This document shows positions 20,999 through 28,567 of a DNA stretch of 64,000 nt, in pieces. A program made the translations under genes and the position numbers. Positions within the stretch are counted from its first letter, which is position 1, and each line of letters starts with the position of its first letter. Source of the DNA: DATARR01 sp034666985 (GTDB lineage Bacteria > Acidobacteriota > Thermoanaerobaculia > Multivoradales > UBA5704); the NCBI GenBank assembly GCA_034666985.1, contig JAXDKS010000024.1:1-64000 (forward strand). Direction: 5' to 3'. The notes beneath the pieces are model-generated. The model was not told the DNA's origin. It searched no databases and saw only the letters and a program-made list of their open reading frames with translations.

Positions 20999-21409
20999 AT
21001 GGCCATCCGTCCCGGCCCTTCCGCGTCCGGCCAGAGCGGGTTTTCCCTGCTCGAGGCCCTCATCGCCCTCGTCCTGCTGGGCGTGGCGCTGCTGCTGGGC
21101 ATGGAGCTGCTGCTCCAGAACCCGCGGGTGGTGCGCCGGCTCGACGGCGAGCGGCAGGCGTTCCGCGCCCTGGAGTCGACGCTCGAGGCGGCGCGGGCCG
21201 GGGCCATCCCCCTCGCGACCTCGGATCTCGGCGGCTTCTCCACGGCCGTGGGCTCGCCCGCGCCCAAGGACCTCGCGATCTCCATGCAGGTCGATCCCAC
21301 CGGTCTCCCCGGTCTCTTCCAGGTGACTCTCCGGGCCACCTACACGGCGGATCGGAAGCGCTTCCAGAAGGAGCTCCAGACCCTGGTCTGGAGCCCGCCC
21401 AAGAGCTGA
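20999..21409 (+). CDS. Minor type IV prepilin (PilV-like)
   Basis: 136 aa. A short basic leader ends at the prepilin peptidase site G|FSLLEALIALVLLGVALLLG, with the +5 Glu characteristic of type IV pilins and pseudopilins, followed by a single hydrophobic helix and a small globular domain. The ATG at 20999 is preferred over an upstream one at 20969, giving a leader of about 18 residues. First of three consecutive prepilin genes, together resembling a PilV/PilW/PilX minor-pilin or type II secretion GspI/J/K set. No pilus motor genes are nearby. Confidence 0.8.
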   Translation: MAIRPGPSASGQSGFSLLEALIALVLLGVALLLGMELLLQNPRVVRRLDGERQAFRALESTLEAARAGAIPLATSDLGGFSTAVGSPAPKDLAISMQVDPTGLPGLFQVTLRATYTADRKRFQKELQTLVWSPPKS

Positions 21410-21410
21410 G

Positions 21411-21962
21411 ATGCGCCGCTCGAAGTCCTCCCAGGACGGCTTCACGCTCGTCGAGGTCGCCATCGCCCTGGTGCTGCTGATGCTGGGCCTGATGCTCGCG
21501 ACGCAGATCCTGATGGAGACGTCGCAGCTCTTCGCCGAGACCGCCGGCGAGTCGCAGGACACCCCCGTGCCGCTGGTGATCGCCCGCATCCGTGGCGACG
21601 TCCAGGGCGCGGCCGCCGCCTCTCCTATGGTCCTGGAGGACGGCTCGCTCGCGTTGAGCCTGGTGGGAGGCCCCGAGGGCCAGGTGATCTATGTGAAGCG
21701 GGGGACCGACCTCTACCGCCGGGTCGTGCCTCCCATCGGTGCGGAGCCGCCGCCCACGGTCCTGTGGCGCAACGTCACCGCCTGGAGCTGCCAGGTGGTG
21801 TCCGGCACCGGACTGGTCGATCTGCAGGTGACCTACCGGCGGCGCACCGTGCCCCACACGCCGCTCGCCGTGATGCCCGCCTACCGCGGCCCCCTCATCG
21901 AGGAGCTGACCCAGCGCCTCTACCTCCTCCCTCGGGGCGGCGGGCTGGGGGACACGTGGTGA
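21411..21962 (+). CDS. Minor type IV prepilin (PilW/GspJ-like)
   Basis: 183 aa. Leader MRRSKSSQDG followed by the prepilin motif FTLVEVAIALVLLMLGLMLA with Glu at mature position 5. The C-terminal domain is larger than in the preceding gene, as is usual for PilW/GspJ. It starts 2 nt after the stop of the PilV-like gene and its TGA overlaps the next GTG, so the three genes are co-translated. Confidence 0.8.
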   Translation: MRRSKSSQDGFTLVEVAIALVLLMLGLMLATQILMETSQLFAETAGESQDTPVPLVIARIRGDVQGAAAASPMVLEDGSLALSLVGGPEGQVIYVKRGTDLYRRVVPPIGAEPPPTVLWRNVTAWSCQVVSGTGLVDLQVTYRRRTVPHTPLAVMPAYRGPLIEELTQRLYLLPRGGGLGDTW

Positions 21963-22357
21963 AACCTGCGCATCGAGGTGAAGCCGGCTTCGGCCTGCTG
22001 ACGGCGCTGATGGTGCTCTTCCTGCTCTCCGTCGCCCTCGCCCTTCTCGCCGGCTCCCTCCAGCTCCGGATGCGCTTGGTGCGCGAGGACGCGCAGACGG
22101 TCATCCTCACCGCCCTGGCCGACGCCGCCGTGGCCGAGGCGGTCGCGAACCTCGCCCAGAGCCCCGCCTATCCGGGAGCGCCCGAGCATGCGTTCGGACA
22201 GGGAAAGATCGCCAGCCAGGTCGAATTCCTGGGGCCGGGCCTCTTCGACGTGGTCGCCGTCGCCACCTACTCGGGCCGCACGCGCACGGTCGAAGCCGAG
22301 GTCTTCCGGGCCCCCGGCATCGCCCGCGTGCGCCGCTGGCGGCGATTGCCGGGGTGA
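21959..22357 (+). CDS. PilX/GspK-like prepilin
   Basis: 132 aa. GTG start overlapping the previous stop (GTGA). Leader VKPAHRGEAG, then FGLLTALMVLFLLSVALALLAG. The position +5 residue is Thr rather than Glu, which is typical of PilX/GspK-type tip pseudopilins. It is shorter than most PilX/GspK proteins, so it may be a reduced member. Its position as third gene fits a minor-pilin tip complex that primes assembly. Confidence 0.7.
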   Translation: MKPAHRGEAGFGLLTALMVLFLLSVALALLAGSLQLRMRLVREDAQTVILTALADAAVAEAVANLAQSPAYPGAPEHAFGQGKIASQVEFLGPGLFDVVAVATYSGRTRTVEAEVFRAPGIARVRRWRRLPG

Positions 22358-22369
22358 AACCGATAACGG

Positions 22370-22909
22370 CTAGTGGTGCGAGAACCGGACTTGGCCGCGG
22401 ATCTCTCCGCCCGGGAAGAGGTCGGAGTGGACGTTGGCGTAGACCACGCCGCTGCGAATGGCCTGCACCACCTCGTTCAGCTCGCCCGGGGCGATCCCCT
22501 GGCCGGCGGGGCCGATGACGTTCGCGGCGTGGATGGTGCCGGTGATGGTGCCGCTCGCCGGGCAAGCCTGGGTGCCGGCGGGGGGAGCGGGACTGGTCAG
22601 ATTGGAGCAGAGGAAGATCATGATGCCGCCGTTGACGCTGAACTGCCCGATGTGGAGGTGCGACTGGGTGACCTTCCCTTGCAGGTTGGAGTAGCGAAGC
22701 GCGTAGTTGATCTCGGTGCCATCCGCGTTGACCGTGGCCATGAATTCGCCGCTGCCCGGCGTCGACAGCGCCGGCACTTCCTCGGTCGGCCGCAGTTGGG
22801 CAGTCAAGGTGCCGCGTGAGTTTCTCTTGTCGTCATTCTGGGCCTGGAGCGCAAGGGCAGCGAGCAGCAGCAACGTCGAGACGAGGATCACGGTCTTCCT
22901 GTTCCTCAT
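22370..22909 (-). CDS. Secreted CHRD domain protein
   Basis: 179 aa with a signal peptide (about 1-23, cleaved near LQAQ). The mature part is one CHRD domain: LTAQLRPTEEVPALSTPGSG, INYALRYSNLQGKVTQSHLHIG, then VVYANVHSDLFPGGEIRGQV. This fold was first described in chordin, and in bacteria it marks secreted proteins of unknown function. SD GGAGG precedes the ATG. Convergent with the prepilin operon, 12 nt apart. Confidence 0.9.
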   Translation of the reverse strand: MRNRKTVILVSTLLLLAALALQAQNDDKRNSRGTLTAQLRPTEEVPALSTPGSGEFMATVNADGTEINYALRYSNLQGKVTQSHLHIGQFSVNGGIMIFLCSNLTSPAPPAGTQACPASGTITGTIHAANVIGPAGQGIAPGELNEVVQAIRSGVVYANVHSDLFPGGEIRGQVRFSHH

Positions 22910-22970
22910 TGTCTACCTCCTGAGAGCGCTTGGGACGTTTTAAGGATTCGCCAACACAGCATGGATGATA

Positions 22971-23735
22971 CTACAAAGACTTCCGGCCCAGTTGCACCAC
23001 GAGCGCGGCAGTGGTGGCGGTGTCGGTGGTGCCGAAGCCCTTCACCGGCTCGTGGTCGTACTTCAGGTCGTAGCCGAGGCGCAGGCCGAGGTGGCGGTTG
23101 AGGGCCGCCTGCAATCCCAGGTGGCCTTGGAAGCGGTAGTCGCTGGCGTCGTTGAAGTTGGGGAAGAGGGTGAGTTGGCCGTCCCAGGTGGCGGTGTCAG
23201 AGAGCTTGAAGTCGCCGCCGAGCTGGAGGAGGCCGCCGAGGCTGTCCGCGGTCGGCCGGCTCCCCACCGGCTCCTCGCGGCCGAAGGAGAGGCCGCCCAG
23301 GGCGCGGAGCTTGAGGATGGGAGTGTCGCGGATCTCCCACAGGGCGCTCAGGTCCAGCGCCTGGCGGGAGTCGAGGCCCGCGAAGCGGTTGCGCTCCCAG
23401 CGCAGCCCCAGGGTCACCAGCAGGCGTTTCTTGAGCCGCCGCTTGAGCCGCCCCAGGGCGTTGTAGCTCTCGGCCGTGCGCCGGTGTTTGCGGGTGGCCG
23501 ACACGCCGGCGGCGCTCCCCTCGACCGACCAGTCGCGCCAGGCCCGGTTGAAGCCGGCCTCGAAGCCACTGGAGGAGGTCTGGGTGTTGCCGCTAGTTGC
23601 CAAGTGGGAGAAACCGAGCTTGGCGTCCCATGTGGGTGCCGAGGCCGGGGGCTCCCCGGCAGTTGCCGGGATGGCCGATGCGAGACCAGCCGTCAGCGCG
23701 AGGATGGAAACGAAGGACGGGACCGCGAAGGACAT
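22971..23735 (-). CDS. DUF481-like outer membrane beta-barrel protein
   Basis: 254 aa. Signal peptide about 1-27. The mature sequence is made of alternating amphipathic strands (WDAKLGFSHLATSGNTQTSS, LKRRLLVTLGLRWERNRFAG, NRHLGLRLGYDLKYDHEPV) ending in a short hydrophobic C-terminus. This matches the DUF481 family of putative salt-induced outer membrane proteins. SD GGAGAGGAGAG precedes the ATG. Function unknown; outer-membrane location is inferred. Confidence 0.8.
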   Translation of the reverse strand: MSFAVPSFVSILALTAGLASAIPATAGEPPASAPTWDAKLGFSHLATSGNTQTSSSGFEAGFNRAWRDWSVEGSAAGVSATRKHRRTAESYNALGRLKRRLKKRLLVTLGLRWERNRFAGLDSRQALDLSALWEIRDTPILKLRALGGLSFGREEPVGSRPTADSLGGLLQLGGDFKLSDTATWDGQLTLFPNFNDASDYRFQGHLGLQAALNRHLGLRLGYDLKYDHEPVKGFGTTDTATTAALVVQLGRKSL

Positions 23736-23814
23736 GACGTCTCTCCTCTCCGATCAGTACAGCGGATCGAGAGGTATACGGAGGAGCGGCCCGCTGCGTT
23801 GGGCCGCCCCCCAC

Positions 23815-25032
23815 TTACCTTCCGAACACCCCCATCGCCCACTTGAAGATCGGCTTCTCCACGAAATCGCGATGCCGGGCCGTCATGAAGTGGTCGATGT
23901 GGCCGAAGGTCGGTTGGAAGAGGAAGGTCTTGTCGGTGGAGCCGATCTGGGCGAGTTGATCCGCCATGAAGGGTCCGAAGCCGCGGCCGCCGCCGATCGC
24001 CAGCACCGCCCCATGGTAGCTGCCGAGGCTCGACGTGAACTGGTTCTCCACCCCGGCCAGCGAGCAACTGATGTCGCGCACGAGCGACAGTGGCGCATAG
24101 GCATTGAATCGCTCGATGCCTTCGAACACCCGGGGCTCGGAGGCGTTGAACAGCCGGTTCTCGGCCAGGCTGCCGTTCATCAGCACGTAGTTGGGAGCGG
24201 GCATGGTGGCCGGTCCCGGGGTCGGCACGGCGAGCACCGCCACCATCACCTGATGATTGGTGAACGTGGGCGGGAACAGGGGGATGGGCGTGAGCCCCGA
24301 GGGCGTGACCTCGGCGAACTTGGTGACCTCCTTGATGACGTTGCCGCCCACGCCGTCGAATATGAGGCCCGCCGCGAGCTGGCCCTGGAGGGTGGAGCAG
24401 TAGCCCTGGTTGAGGGTCCTCACCTGCGGGTTCAGGCTGAAGAGGATCCCCTCCCAGACGATGATGCCGTCGTAGTCGCCAGGGTGGACGTTGGCCGTGG
24501 CCAGGGCGAGCATGCCGCCCATCGAGGCGCCGCCGGTGACGATGCGGGTGCCAGGGTGGAGGATCTCGATCTGGGAGCGGACGAAGGCGATGTCGTCCAC
24601 CATGGAGGCCAAGTCCCAGGTCGCCATGATCGAACAGTCGAAGACGCCCGCCTCGCAGGTGCCGGCCGGGATTCCCTCGAACCGGGGGGAGTAGCCGTAG
24701 ACGTCGAAGTTGCGCTGGGCGAAGTATTCGGCGATGGAGCTGCCCGGAGCGTTGTCCGGGTCCCGCTGCTCGTAGAAGCTGAAGGGCGGACCGAGAGGCG
24801 GCAGGAGGAGGATCGAGCCGCGCAGCGCCTGCGCCGGGACGTCCTTGACGACGCGGACCATCTTGAACCGGTCGAGGGGATGGCTCCCCGCCCGTACCGT
24901 GTACTCGGTGCGGATGAGATTGCCCTCCCGGCTCCGGGCGGTGCCGGTGATCTGGTAGGGACCGGAGGCCAGGGCCGCCTGGACCATGAGCGCGCCGGCG
25001 AGGATCGCCAGCAGTGAGTGTCGGATCTTCAT
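23815..25032 (-). CDS. Secreted alpha/beta hydrolase
   Basis: 405 aa with a signal peptide (about 1-22, ending ALASG). The region GSILLLPPLGPPFSFYEQRD resembles the oxyanion strand of alpha/beta hydrolases. The nucleophile elbow is GGASMGGM (GxSxG), and a late His lies in QPTFGHIDHFM. The start ATG at 25032 has SD GAAGGAGAG; the longer open frame upstream lacks one. Substrate is unknown (esterase or peptidase possible). Followed 79 nt later by the DUF481 gene on the same strand. Confidence 0.8.
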   Translation of the reverse strand: MKIRHSLLAILAGALMVQAALASGPYQITGTARSREGNLIRTEYTVRAGSHPLDRFKMVRVVKDVPAQALRGSILLLPPLGPPFSFYEQRDPDNAPGSSIAEYFAQRNFDVYGYSPRFEGIPAGTCEAGVFDCSIMATWDLASMVDDIAFVRSQIEILHPGTRIVTGGASMGGMLALATANVHPGDYDGIIVWEGILFSLNPQVRTLNQGYCSTLQGQLAAGLIFDGVGGNVIKEVTKFAEVTPSGLTPIPLFPPTFTNHQVMVAVLAVPTPGPATMPAPNYVLMNGSLAENRLFNASEPRVFEGIERFNAYAPLSLVRDISCSLAGVENQFTSSLGSYHGAVLAIGGGRGFGPFMADQLAQIGSTDKTFLFQPTFGHIDHFMTARHRDFVEKPIFKWAMGVFGR

Positions 25033-25154
25033 GTCGTCTCTCCTTCGAAGTAGGGCCGTGGCCTCATCGGCCGCGCCCGGCAGGGCGGGAGGTGGCAAGA
25101 CTCCTGCTTAACTTGGTGCCCGGCGTCAAGCGGTCGGGGACAAGCCCCTTCGCT

Positions 25155-25183
25155 TTGACTCCCATCAACGCATGACTCAGAAT
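25155..25183 (+). promoter_or_regulatory. Predicted brnTA promoter
   Basis: TTGACT (25155-25160) and CAGAAT (25178-25183) are separated by 17 nt. The second hexamer ends 44 nt before the brnT ATG. In other bacteria brnTA is autorepressed by BrnA binding near the promoter; no clear operator palindrome was identified here. Confidence 0.4.
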
Positions 25184-25227
25184 AGCCCCGAGGCCTATGA
25201 CGAGAACCGTATCCCACTCCCAGCCCC

Positions 25228-25533
25228 ATGACGGCTCAATACAACTTCGCGTGGGACCCGGCCAAGGCAAAATCGAACCTGCGGAAGCACCGAGTCAGCT
25301 TCGAGCTGGCAGCCACGGTCTTCCGAGATCCCCGCGCTCGGACGGTTTTCGATGAAGACCATGACGAAGACGAGGAACGATGGATCACCCTGGGATTGTC
25401 CGAGACCGGGACGATTCTCGTGGTCGTTCACACTTTTCAGCTCCTGGGCACTGAAGGGGCGGTAAGGATCCGCCTGGTCTCTGCACGGCGGGCAACGAGC
25501 AAAGAAACTCGTCAGTACGAGGAAAACTCATGA
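25228..25533 (+). CDS. brnT: BrnT-like ribonuclease toxin
   Basis: 101 aa, the usual BrnT length. Family features are the N-terminal FAWDPAKAKSNLRKHRVSFELAA, RxVFDEDH-like middle, ERWITLGLSETGTILVVVHT and the C-terminal VRIRLVSARRATSKETRQYE. BrnT is a RelE-fold endoribonuclease of type II toxin-antitoxin systems. The gene overlaps brnA by ATGA. Local GC is lower than in flanking genes, consistent with horizontal gain. Confidence 0.92.
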   Translation: MTAQYNFAWDPAKAKSNLRKHRVSFELAATVFRDPRARTVFDEDHDEDEERWITLGLSETGTILVVVHTFQLLGTEGAVRIRLVSARRATSKETRQYEENS

Positions 25534-25730
25534 AACGCGAATACGATTTTTCCCAGGGCGAGCGCGGCAAGTTCTACCAGCCGGACGCCAAGCTCAACAT
25601 CCCGATCTACCTCGACAAGGAGATCCTTGCCTACCTGAGCGAGAAGGCCAGGTCCAAGGGTGTCGAAGTCGGTCAGCTCATCAATGAGATCCTCAGAAGA
25701 GACATCGATCTGTTTGAAGCTGTCAAGTAG
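25530..25730 (+). CDS. brnA: BrnA-like antitoxin
   Basis: 66 aa, coupled to brnT by a 4-bp overlap. The sequence KFYQPDAKLNIPIYLDKEILAYLSEKARSKGVEVGQLINEILRRDI is a typical BrnA ribbon-helix-helix region; the gene is slightly short compared with common BrnA proteins of 80-100 aa. The toxin-first order is normal for brnTA. It probably neutralises BrnT and represses the operon. Confidence 0.88.
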   Translation: MKREYDFSQGERGKFYQPDAKLNIPIYLDKEILAYLSEKARSKGVEVGQLINEILRRDIDLFEAVK

Positions 25731-25792
25731 GCTGCTCACGGATTCACTCTCCCTCGCCTCTCCACCCTGGTCTTCGAGATGAAAACGGCATC

Positions 25793-28525
25793 GTGCGCCG
25801 CTGGCTGAAGCGCCTCCTCCTCGCCCTCGTCGCCCTGGCCGCGCTCTATCTGCTGGCGGCCAACGTCTTCCTCAACACCCCGATGGCCTCGTGGGCGGTC
25901 AACCGCCGGCCGCAGCGGTTCCGGGTGTCGTGGAGCTCGGCCTGGTCCATCTGGCCCGGCGTCGTGCGGGTCCGCGGGCTCCAGCTCCGGGGCCGGGGCT
26001 CGAACGACGTGGCCTGGACGGTGATCGTGGAGCGGGGGCATGGCTGGATCGCCCTGCCGGCTCTCCTCGGCCGGCGCTTCGTGGTCTCCAGCTTTCACGG
26101 CGAGGGCGTGCGCTCCTCGGTGCTGCGCGGCCCCGGGGTGGGCGTCCCGCCGGAGCCGGACAAGCCCGGCGAACGACCACGGCCGCCTTGGGGCATCCAC
26201 ATCGAGGGCATCGACCTGACGGACGTCCGGGAGGTGGGCTACAACGGCTTCCGCCTCACAGGCCAGGGTGGCCATGTCGAGGGGAGCTTCGCCGTGGTGT
26301 TCGGCCGCGAATTCCGGCTCGACGGCGGCCGGCTGGTGATGCCGCACAGCCGGTTGTGGATGGGACCGGAGACCCTGGCCCAGGACCTCGACGTCGACAG
26401 CAAGCTGAGCTTCGCCCCCTATGCTCCGCGCCGGCACCCGGGGCTCGAAGGGTGGGATTTTTTCACCGGCTCGCTCGCCGCCCACGGGCAGGTGCCGCCG
26501 GACCTGCCGTTCCTCATAAGGAGCGGACTGCCCGGAGCCGGCAAACCCGGCCGGCTCGTGGCCGACCTACAGGTCGAGAAGGGCCGGCTCGTTCCGGGCA
26601 GCCGCGCCGAGCTGATCGCCGGGGCGGCCGCGGGCTCTTCCCCGGCCTTCATGCTGACCGCCGAGGTCAACGGCGGCTCATCGCCCGGCCTCCTCCTCGG
26701 CCTCCAGGCCCAGGGGCTCCAGGCGGGACGGATTCCAGGCCGGCCGCCGATCTTCCAGTGCGCCGCCATCACGGCCACGGTGCAGAGCCCCCTCGTCCAA
26801 CTCCGGCGCCTCTTCGTCACCACCCGGGAGGTGCGAGTCGCCTCCAACCTCTCGGCCTCGCCGCCCCTGGCCGGTGACGTGCGCGTGGAAAGCCTGAAGC
26901 TCGATGCCCCCGGCTCCCGTGCCACGATGCGGCTGACGGTCGACCGCGCCCTAGGTCGGCTCGACGTCGCGGGCCTGCTGCGCCAGGAGCTCGACATCGA
27001 AGGTCTGCAGGCGCAGGGAGTCTCCGTCCAGCTCGACCTCGCCCCGCCGCAGACGGCCAATCCCCGGTCCGCGGGGAAGCCCTGGGCCATTCGCCTCGCC
27101 AACGCCAAGCTCACCGGCATCCGGGATTTCGGCATCGACGAGCTCCGGCTGGCCGGTCCGTCCAGCGCCGAGGCCTCCTTCAGCTACGATCCCGACGGCA
27201 ACCTGGGCGTCGAACGGGCCTCGTTCACCCTGCCGGACGGCACCCTCCTCGTGTCGGGCAAGCCCGCCGCCCGGCGCTTGGCCCTGAAGCTCCAGACTCA
27301 CATCGAGCCCCTGGTCCTCGGCTCCACGCCGGGGCTCACTTTCCTGCGCCAGGTCTCGGGCTCGGCCGACGTCCGGGCCGCGATCTCCTCCTTCGGCTTC
27401 CTCGCTCCCTATCTACGCAAGGCCGCCCTGAAGCTCCAGGGCGAGGGGAATCTGGATGCGGCCGTGCGGCTCGACGCCGGCCGGGTCCGGGCCGGCAGCC
27501 GGCTGGCCATCCGCCAGGCCCGGGTGAGCGCCGCCTTCCTCGACACCCTCGCGTCCGGCTCGGGCACGGTGACCCTGGCCGTCGATCCTGTCGATCCCCA
27601 GGCCCGGCCCGCGTTCCGCGTCCATCTCGACCGCTTCGGCTTCGCCGACCTGCGGCAGGCCGGCCATCCCGTTTATGTGCGGGGCGTCCGGGGCCGGGGA
27701 TTGGAGATGAAGGCCAACGCGGCGGGCGGTCTCGACCTGGCGGGAGCCGTCCCCGACTTCGACGCCTCCCTCGCCATGACGGACGCCGAGGTGCCGGACC
27801 TCCGGGTCTACAACGCCCTGCTGCCCGAGGGCGCGGGCTTTGCCATCCTCTCCGGCGCGGGCCGGGTGGGGCTCCGGCTCGCGCTCTCCACCGCCACCGG
27901 CAAGACCCGGGGCACGGCCTTCCTGACCTCCAACGCGGCCCGGGTCCAGGTCCAGGATCTCGACGTCCAGGGGCGTGTGGCCCTCCAGGTCCCCTTCTCC
28001 AGCCCCGATCTCCAGAACCGTCACTTCGACCTCGACGGCGTCCAGGTCACGCTCGACCGGGTCGTTTATGGCGAGGGGGGCCAGGGGGACGAAGCCCGGA
28101 GCCGTTCCCCCGACTGGTGGGCCCGGGCGCGGATCGCCGACGGCGCGGTGGTGTGGGGCCAGCCCCTCTCCCTGCACGCCGCGGGCGCGGTGGAGATGAG
28201 GGATTCGGGGCCGCTGATCGCGCTCTTCTCCGAGCGCAACCGGCTCGTCAAGTGGTTCGACCAGGTGCTGAGCGTCGAAGGGGTCACGGCCCAGGGCGTG
28301 CTGCGGATCGAGAACGGCGTCGTGGCCATCGAGTCCTTCCAGGCCAAGGGGGGCAACCTCGAGGTCCATTCCCGGATGCGCTTCTCGAAGACGCGCAAGG
28401 CCGGAGACCTGCTCGTCCGCTATGGGCGCCTCGTGGCCGGCGTCGAGCTGCTCGACGGCAAACGGGACTTCAAGCTGATCCGCGCCCAGGAGTGGTTCGA
28501 CAGCCGTGCCGGGGCCCGGCCGTAG
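25793..28525 (+). CDS. AsmA/TamB-like membrane-anchored protein
   Basis: 910 aa. One N-terminal membrane helix (about 3-25, RRWLKRLLLALVALAALYLLAA) followed by a long beta-rich region (WSIWPGVVRVRGLQLRGRG and later VEGVTAQGVLRIENGVVAIESF). This is the layout of AsmA-like proteins that form repeating beta-groove structures and have been linked to lipid transport to the outer membrane. The start is GTG; no good SD was seen. It follows brnA by 62 nt but is probably unrelated to it. The family assignment is by architecture rather than a decisive motif. Confidence 0.65.
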   Translation: MRRWLKRLLLALVALAALYLLAANVFLNTPMASWAVNRRPQRFRVSWSSAWSIWPGVVRVRGLQLRGRGSNDVAWTVIVERGHGWIALPALLGRRFVVSSFHGEGVRSSVLRGPGVGVPPEPDKPGERPRPPWGIHIEGIDLTDVREVGYNGFRLTGQGGHVEGSFAVVFGREFRLDGGRLVMPHSRLWMGPETLAQDLDVDSKLSFAPYAPRRHPGLEGWDFFTGSLAAHGQVPPDLPFLIRSGLPGAGKPGRLVADLQVEKGRLVPGSRAELIAGAAAGSSPAFMLTAEVNGGSSPGLLLGLQAQGLQAGRIPGRPPIFQCAAITATVQSPLVQLRRLFVTTREVRVASNLSASPPLAGDVRVESLKLDAPGSRATMRLTVDRALGRLDVAGLLRQELDIEGLQAQGVSVQLDLAPPQTANPRSAGKPWAIRLANAKLTGIRDFGIDELRLAGPSSAEASFSYDPDGNLGVERASFTLPDGTLLVSGKPAARRLALKLQTHIEPLVLGSTPGLTFLRQVSGSADVRAAISSFGFLAPYLRKAALKLQGEGNLDAAVRLDAGRVRAGSRLAIRQARVSAAFLDTLASGSGTVTLAVDPVDPQARPAFRVHLDRFGFADLRQAGHPVYVRGVRGRGLEMKANAAGGLDLAGAVPDFDASLAMTDAEVPDLRVYNALLPEGAGFAILSGAGRVGLRLALSTATGKTRGTAFLTSNAARVQVQDLDVQGRVALQVPFSSPDLQNRHFDLDGVQVTLDRVVYGEGGQGDEARSRSPDWWARARIADGAVVWGQPLSLHAAGAVEMRDSGPLIALFSERNRLVKWFDQVLSVEGVTAQGVLRIENGVVAIESFQAKGGNLEVHSRMRFSKTRKAGDLLVRYGRLVAGVELLDGKRDFKLIRAQEWFDSRAGARP

Positions 28526-28529
28526 GGGT

Positions 28530-28535
28530 TACAAT
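28530..28535 (+). promoter_or_regulatory. Possible -10 element of the orphan permease gene
   Basis: TACAAT within GGTTACAATC just after the AsmA-like stop. It would give a leader of about 26 nt containing the SD AGAGGAGA before the GTG at 28568. Similar TTACAAT boxes occur at 33812 and 45200. Confidence 0.35.
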
Positions 28536-28567
28536 CTCCTCCCAGCAGCTCAGAAGAGGAGACGGCC

